A DNA stretch of 64,000 nucleotides from CBDUXP01 sp965371225 [NCBI: uncultured bacterium] (lineage in GTDB: Bacteria; Abyssobacteria; SURF-5; CBDUXP01): positions 1 through 64,000 of the forward strand of contig CBDUXP010000002.1 in assembly GCA_965371225.1 (NCBI GenBank), in the 5' to 3' direction. A model generated the notes under the pieces. It searched no databases. It worked only from the letters and a program-made list of their open reading frames with translations, and was not told where the DNA came from. The first letter of the stretch is position 1. The number at the start of each line of letters is the position of its first letter. The position numbers and the translations under genes were made by a program. This document shows, one piece after another, positions 58,928-64,000 of the stretch.

Positions 58928-59626
58928 GTGAGCCGAATGGAGTTATACCTACTTGCTCCGAAGTGGTCTGCCTTGCGGGCTTGGGGCAACAGCCGTCTTG
59001 TGAAGAGTTCGTACGTATGGCTTCTCCTCGTGCCGATGGCCGCGAAGGCTATGGAACCCTTCTCCGCGCAGGTCACATTCCAAATTTTTGGCGCGGATCT
59101 CACCTTTGCCCTGGCGCTCCCGTTCAGGTGGAAGATGTTCTACTACATGGCCGTGTCCTTCGCCATCGCTGAGGCTCTATACCTGTGGCGGTGCCCTCGC
59201 CTGATAAAGGAGTTTCAGAATTTCAGGGAGTACCGAGACGTGCATCCGGGAATTATTGAACTAGTTGTGTACTTCCGGTCCATGATTTCATCGCGCGAAT
59301 CACTCGGAGTAACGCCTCCCCTCCTGGCGAGCCTTCTGGCAGCTGCTCAAACTTCCCCCAGCGAGGACGTGCGCATAGCGGCGGAAGGTCTAAGCCCTAC
59401 TGGCAATGAGTGGCAGATGATCCGTTCAGCCTCCGCGCTGTTGGGCGCAATGGCAGCCGAGCCGGGCGGCGCGGGGCTTGGTGACGTCTTCGACGGCGTT
59501 CGGCGTGAGCTGGACGAAATGACGCCAGGGCCCCGCTTCTGGACGACGTTTTTTTTCGGCCTTGGTGCTGTCTTCTTTGCGGCCCTCGTAGCCGACAGCT
59601 TCATTTCGGTTGTGAAGCTGACCTAG
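58928..59626 (+). CDS. Hypothetical membrane protein
   Basis: 232 aa with three likely membrane segments (near 27-45, 70-90 and 208-226). The loop between 95 and 200 is cytoplasmic and helical (IAAEGLSPTGNEWQMIRSASALLGAMAAE). GTG at 58928 is used; ATG at 58937 is also possible. Family unknown. Context: beside the DUF4145 gene and the methyltransferase relic. Confidence 0.6.
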   Translation: MSRMELYLLAPKWSALRAWGNSRLVKSSYVWLLLVPMAAKAMEPFSAQVTFQIFGADLTFALALPFRWKMFYYMAVSFAIAEALYLWRCPRLIKEFQNFREYRDVHPGIIELVVYFRSMISSRESLGVTPPLLASLLAAAQTSPSEDVRIAAEGLSPTGNEWQMIRSASALLGAMAAEPGGAGLGDVFDGVRRELDEMTPGPRFWTTFFFGLGAVFFAALVADSFISVVKLT

Positions 59627-59669
59627 GCGGCGCGGCTCGGGGGCATTCCGCCGATTCCTGTCTATCGGG

Positions 59670-60260
59670 TCAGCTGCCGCCGATGAGGGCCCGCAGTTGC
59701 TCGCGTATCTTATGCAGCCTCTCAGTGACGTTCGTGAGGGCAAGCTCCCTGGCGTCGGATTCCGGGGCCTCGTCTCCGCCCCCGGAGTTGATCTGTTCAT
59801 CCCTTTTGTTGAGCGCGTCGAGCTGCAGTCCGGCGAGGTCATTGACCTCCAGGATGAAATCTAAGATCTCGCCGAAACAGGCGTCCGGAAAGTATAGGGC
59901 GCGCTGGAGAAAATATTCCCTCGCCTCTATGCATAGCGCAGACGTGGCCTCCTGCTCCTCCAACGCGACATCAGGCCCTTGCTCGTCTTCGAGTTCGAGG
60001 GAGGATTCCGCGTACTCGAGAGACGACCACGAACGATAAAGTTTCTCATACGTTTGCGCGTAGACGATTGTAGCGCGGGAATGGAATTCGCTGGATCGGA
60101 TCTCTTCGCGCCGGAGATCGGAGATCACGCGCTCCTCCTCGCGGCGTATCCTAGTGAGAATCCGCTGGCGAAAGAACCAGACGGCGAACCCTGCCACCCC
60201 GCTGCTGGACACCACAGATGCTCCTACTGAAACTACGATGGTGGTCAGGTCGATGATCAT
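59670..60260 (-). CDS. Hypothetical single-span membrane protein
   Basis: 196 aa. N-terminal span near 6-28, then a charged helical region (RIRREEERVISDLRREEIRSS) and a helical soluble domain to the end. The pattern matches anchored helical proteins common next to defence genes, but no motif identifies it. It is convergent with the 58928 gene. Confidence 0.6.
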   Translation of the reverse strand: MIIDLTTIVVSVGASVVSSSGVAGFAVWFFRQRILTRIRREEERVISDLRREEIRSSEFHSRATIVYAQTYEKLYRSWSSLEYAESSLELEDEQGPDVALEEQEATSALCIEAREYFLQRALYFPDACFGEILDFILEVNDLAGLQLDALNKRDEQINSGGGDEAPESDARELALTNVTERLHKIREQLRALIGGS

Positions 60261-60382
60261 GTGCCCCCCTTGCGGTGGTCATCGACAAGTATAGTTGCGC
60301 CCCGCGCGTACTGACCGTACTGCAGCGGTGGCGCCCGAGCCAGGATTGGCGGGTGCCTGCTTCGGCAGAGAGCGGCGCTGAG

Positions 60383-60655
60383 TTACGGAGAGGCGGTGGG
60401 AGGCGCGGCGCCTTGATCGACGGCATCGAGCAGCGGCGGGCGGAAGCCGTCCAGCGTCAGCGCCATGACCACGATGATCACCACGACCATGGCGATGCTG
60501 ACCCACATGAAGAAGGTCATGAGCCGCCGCTCCCCGGTGAAGAACGGCCGGAGCGTGGCCGTCCGCCGGCCTGCCCACGGCCACGGCCGCGCGCGGGCGG
60601 TGGTTTGCGGCTGCACCACGTCGGGGCTCGCGGTATCAGAGGCGTCCTTCGGCAC
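60383..60655 (-). CDS. Small single-span membrane protein
   Basis: 90 aa with a basic, Pro-rich N-terminus and one strong membrane span near 46-66 (FFMWVSIAMVVVIIVVMAL), then a short tail. It overlaps the 3' end of the Nudix-like gene by 20 nt, suggesting co-expression. Family unknown. Confidence 0.55.
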   Translation of the reverse strand: MPKDASDTASPDVVQPQTTARARPWPWAGRRTATLRPFFTGERRLMTFFMWVSIAMVVVIIVVMALTLDGFRPPLLDAVDQGAAPPTASP

Positions 60656-61286
60656 GGCCTTGTTCTACCTCCCCAGCCGCATCCTGTCCACCCACCCCAC
60701 GCAGGCTCGGCCAGACCATGGCCAGCGCGGATGCGGCGAGGCGGAGCGCGCGGGTGTGCATGGCGAGGCTGACGCGGCCGAGGGCCTGTTGCAGCGGCAG
60801 CCACTCGGCGCGGGTGTACCGGGCGGGGTCGAGCCGGGGCGCATCCGCGGCCGGCAGCAGTGCCCAGAAGGCGTATTCGTTGAGCAGTTTGGTCCCCGGT
60901 GGATAGTGGGGCCGGTCCCAGTCGGCGATGGGGATGCGGTGCAGGTACCCGGGAATCGGATGGGGTGGCCGGTCCAGGGTGATTCCCGCGGCGTGCCCGA
61001 CCGCGCGCGTGGCAGCCCCGGCCAGGGTATCGCCGGATTCGACCGCGCCGGCGATGCCGCCCCAGCCCCCGCCCTGATGCGCGGCGCGTTCGACGAGGAG
61101 TGCGTGGATCCCTGCCCCCTGCCGGGTCAACGCAAACACCACGACCCGGTGCGGCAGGCGGAGCGTAGTCCACGCGGCGGCATCGGGACGCCGCATGACC
61201 TCGTCCCATGCAGCACTCCCGCGGGCGGGCCGCGGCGGGAGACCGTGCTCCACGGATTCATCCCCACGCGCCTCGTTCGCTCCCAT
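60636..61286 (-). CDS. Nudix-fold protein with degenerate Nudix box
   Basis: 216 aa. Nudix strands VVFALTRQGAGIHALLVER and the box region GGIAGAVESGDTLAGAATRAVGHAAGI are recognisable. The catalytic REuxEE portion is RAVGHA, lacking the metal-binding Glu residues. LLNEYAFWALLP and YTRAEWLPLQQAL fit NudB-like relatives. Hydrolase activity is therefore doubtful; a regulatory or binding role is possible. Start at ATG 61286 (MGANEA). Confidence 0.72.
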   Translation of the reverse strand: MGANEARGDESVEHGLPPRPARGSAAWDEVMRRPDAAAWTTLRLPHRVVVFALTRQGAGIHALLVERAAHQGGGWGGIAGAVESGDTLAGAATRAVGHAAGITLDRPPHPIPGYLHRIPIADWDRPHYPPGTKLLNEYAFWALLPAADAPRLDPARYTRAEWLPLQQALGRVSLAMHTRALRLAASALAMVWPSLRGVGGQDAAGEVEQGRAEGRL

Positions 61287-61399
61287 GCCGTGCGGAGTAT
61301 AGCCGGGGCGGACGCCGCGTATTCGTGGGTGCACAGAAGGACGCCCCGGCGGCGCCGGGGAGAGGGGGCGCGGCCGGGGCGTGGGCTGGAGCGGCGCGG

Positions 61400-62413
61400 T
61401 TAATTCACGTACGACTCCAGGAGGCCCTCGGTGTCGTAGGACCGCAGGCGCCGCAGGGCGCGGCTTTCAATCTGGGAGATGCGCTGGCGCGACACCTTGA
61501 GCAGTTCGCCGATCTCGGATTGCGTACGCACGTCGCCCCCGTCCAGGCCGTAGCGCAGGCGCAGCACTTTGCGTTCGCGTTCGTCGAGCGCGTCGATAAA
61601 CGCGGTGGCGAGGTGCCCGAAAAACAAGTCTTTTTCCACCACGGCGCGGGAGTCTTCGGCGTTCGGGTCCTCGACCACCTCGCTGAGCGTGACGTTGCTC
61701 TCGTCACCGCGGATCGGGAAGTCCAAGCTGATGCTGCGTTGCGGGACCCCGAGCAAGTCGCGCACCTGAATCGCCGTCAACCCCGCGGCGCTGGCCAGCT
61801 CGGGAATGGTGGGCTGGTGGCCGTACCGCAGCTTGTGTTCGCGCGCGGCCCGATCGAGCCGGCTCATCATGGGGATCACGTTCACGGGCACGCGGATCGT
61901 GCGGGCCTGATTGCTGATGTACCGGGTGATGCTCGCATGAATCCACTTGGAGGCATAGGTGCTCAGGCGGCACCCGCGCGAAAAATCGAACCCTTCTACG
62001 GCTTTCATCAAGCCCATGTTCCCCGCCTGGATCAGATCCATCAGGGAGATGCCGCAGTTCGTGTACCGTTTCGCAATGCTCACCACGAGCCGAAGGTTCG
62101 CGGCGGCCAGGTCCTGGTACGCCACCTGCAACGGGTCCGGGTCCCCCTGCTCGCGCAGGGTATCGATTCGTACCGCCATGGCGGCAAACTCGTCGTCGGT
62201 GAGCATGGGGATGCGGCCGATGTCTCGCAGGTACAGGCGGACCAGATCCTCGGACCTGGCCGGCTGGCGGGGGGCGCGGGCGGCGGTCTTCTTCCGTGTG
62301 ACCCGGGTACCGGGGGTCCGCGCCGGGGCCCGGCGCTTGGCGATCGCCTGCGCTGGACGGCGGGCCTCCCCATTCCGGAGCTGCTGTGGGGGCGTGGTCA
62401 GCCGGCGGGCCAT
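61400..62413 (-). CDS. Second RpoD-like sigma-70 family factor (group 2-like)
   Basis: 337 aa. Basic N-terminus of about 55 residues. Region 1.2 (DLVRLYLRDIGRIPMLTDDEF), region 2 (NLRLVVSIAKRYTNCGISLMDLIQAGNMGLMKAVEGFDF, FSRGCRLSTYASKWI), region 3 (IPELASAAGLTAIQVRDLL) and region 4 (ERKVLRLRYGLDGGDVRTQSEIGELLKVSRQRISQIESRALRRLR). This is close to the SigA/RpoS layout without region 1.1. Start at ATG 62413. Together with the 56529 factor, two related sigma genes lie within 6 kb. Confidence 0.92.
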   Translation of the reverse strand: MARRLTTPPQQLRNGEARRPAQAIAKRRAPARTPGTRVTRKKTAARAPRQPARSEDLVRLYLRDIGRIPMLTDDEFAAMAVRIDTLREQGDPDPLQVAYQDLAAANLRLVVSIAKRYTNCGISLMDLIQAGNMGLMKAVEGFDFSRGCRLSTYASKWIHASITRYISNQARTIRVPVNVIPMMSRLDRAAREHKLRYGHQPTIPELASAAGLTAIQVRDLLGVPQRSISLDFPIRGDESNVTLSEVVEDPNAEDSRAVVEKDLFFGHLATAFIDALDERERKVLRLRYGLDGGDVRTQSEIGELLKVSRQRISQIESRALRRLRSYDTEGLLESYVN

Positions 62414-62525
62414 CAGGCGGCCCGCTTGAGGGTTGGTGGTCGCCTCATCCTGTAGCCGTGCGGGGCAGGCATCCCCATGTGATAGCAGATAAACAAGACC
62501 GTTTATATCCTCTTTAGAATTGTAG

Positions 62526-63737
<1,212 letters not shown>

Positions 63738-63810
63738 CGCCTCCGCCGCCCCTTCGCTAGACTAAGCGCCTTACGCCGCGGCGACCGCCGCGAGGGGCGG
63801 ATCCGCACGG

Positions 63811-64000
63811 ATGGACAAGGCCGCATTACGCGCACACTTCGATGCGATGGCGCCGGACCGGGATCGGTGGAAGGCGCGCAACGGCTTCTACTACGCGCAC
63901 CAGACGGCGCACGTTCTGGATCTCGTGGCCCCCGGCCAGCGGGTGCTGGAGATCGGCTGCGGCACGGGGGATCTGCTGCACGCGTGCCGGCCGCGCGTGG
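63811..64000 (+). CDS. Class I methyltransferase, 5' part only
   Basis: An open frame from ATG 63811 to the window edge (63 codons). It reads ALRAHFDAMAPDRDRWKARN, then motif I VLEIGCGTGDLL, the start of a UbiE/glycan-type methyltransferase. It lies 74 nt after the epimerase and may belong to the same surface-sugar operon. Confidence 0.78.
   Translation, partial: MDKAALRAHFDAMAPDRDRWKARNGFYYAHQTAHVLDLVAPGQRVLEIGCGTGDLLHACRPRV

Overview
The window is a GC-rich bacterial chromosome segment that carries a two-part genomic island. Long open frames with G/C-rich third positions, an ECF42-type sigma factor, two RpoD-like sigma factors, YfhO-type membrane proteins, an F420-type nitroreductase-family protein and a cyclase/kinase signalling set suggest an uncultured soil or sediment bacterium. 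Binatota or Methylomirabilota/Rokubacteria are possible. This placement is inference from gene content and has low confidence.

Layout. 36-6849: ECF sigma factor, a three-gene acetoin/2-oxoacid dehydrogenase operon (E1alpha, E1beta, lipoyl-hydrolase E2), a DyP peroxidase, a cupin and a methyltransferase. 6948-28804: island at tRNA-Leu(CAA). Three 54-bp direct copies of the tRNA 3' half (6948, 9490, 28751) delimit two tandem elements. Element 1 (about 2.5 kb, no integrase) holds a hypothetical gene, an IS3 remnant and a methyltransferase. Element 2 (about 19 kb) holds an ArdC-like antirestriction protein, a PIN protein, a cyclase/zinc-ribbon/protein-kinase operon, a secreted-protein/K+ channel/phospholipase C cassette, and a RadA-like ATPase/coiled-coil/winged-helix/FeS-nuclease/membrane-protein cluster. 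It also holds a terminase-small-like HTH protein, 9-bp iterons beside a DUF3987 replication-type protein, an excisionase-like protein and a tyrosine integrase next to the intact tRNA. No phage structural or conjugation genes are visible.

29011-49443: chromosomal genes again. These are an SDR, a queuosine-precursor transporter, a cluster of large membrane glycosyltransferase/YfhO proteins, small redox and NTF2-fold enzymes, a histidine kinase with a double-receiver GGDEF protein, an alpha/beta hydrolase, an HCCA isomerase-like protein, a spermidine-synthase-like membrane protein and an inositol-monophosphatase family enzyme. 49776-54406: an M1 peptidase and a VWA protein, with two long imperfect palindromes of CCAAG/CCACGAAGG units, then an alkyltransferase-like DNA-repair protein. 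54434-57539: a CMD-family protein, two tandem thioredoxin-like proteins and an RpoD-like sigma factor. 57923-60260: a patch of poorly characterised genes: a DUF4145 protein that probably starts at ATT, a decayed cytosine methyltransferase and two membrane proteins. 60383-64000: a small membrane protein, a degenerate Nudix protein, a second RpoD-like sigma factor, a GDP-fucose-synthase-like epimerase and the start of a methyltransferase.

The most interesting parts are the tandem tRNA island, whose two elements have the same end geometry but different arm-site hexamers, and the RadA-like/coiled-coil/nuclease cluster in element 2.
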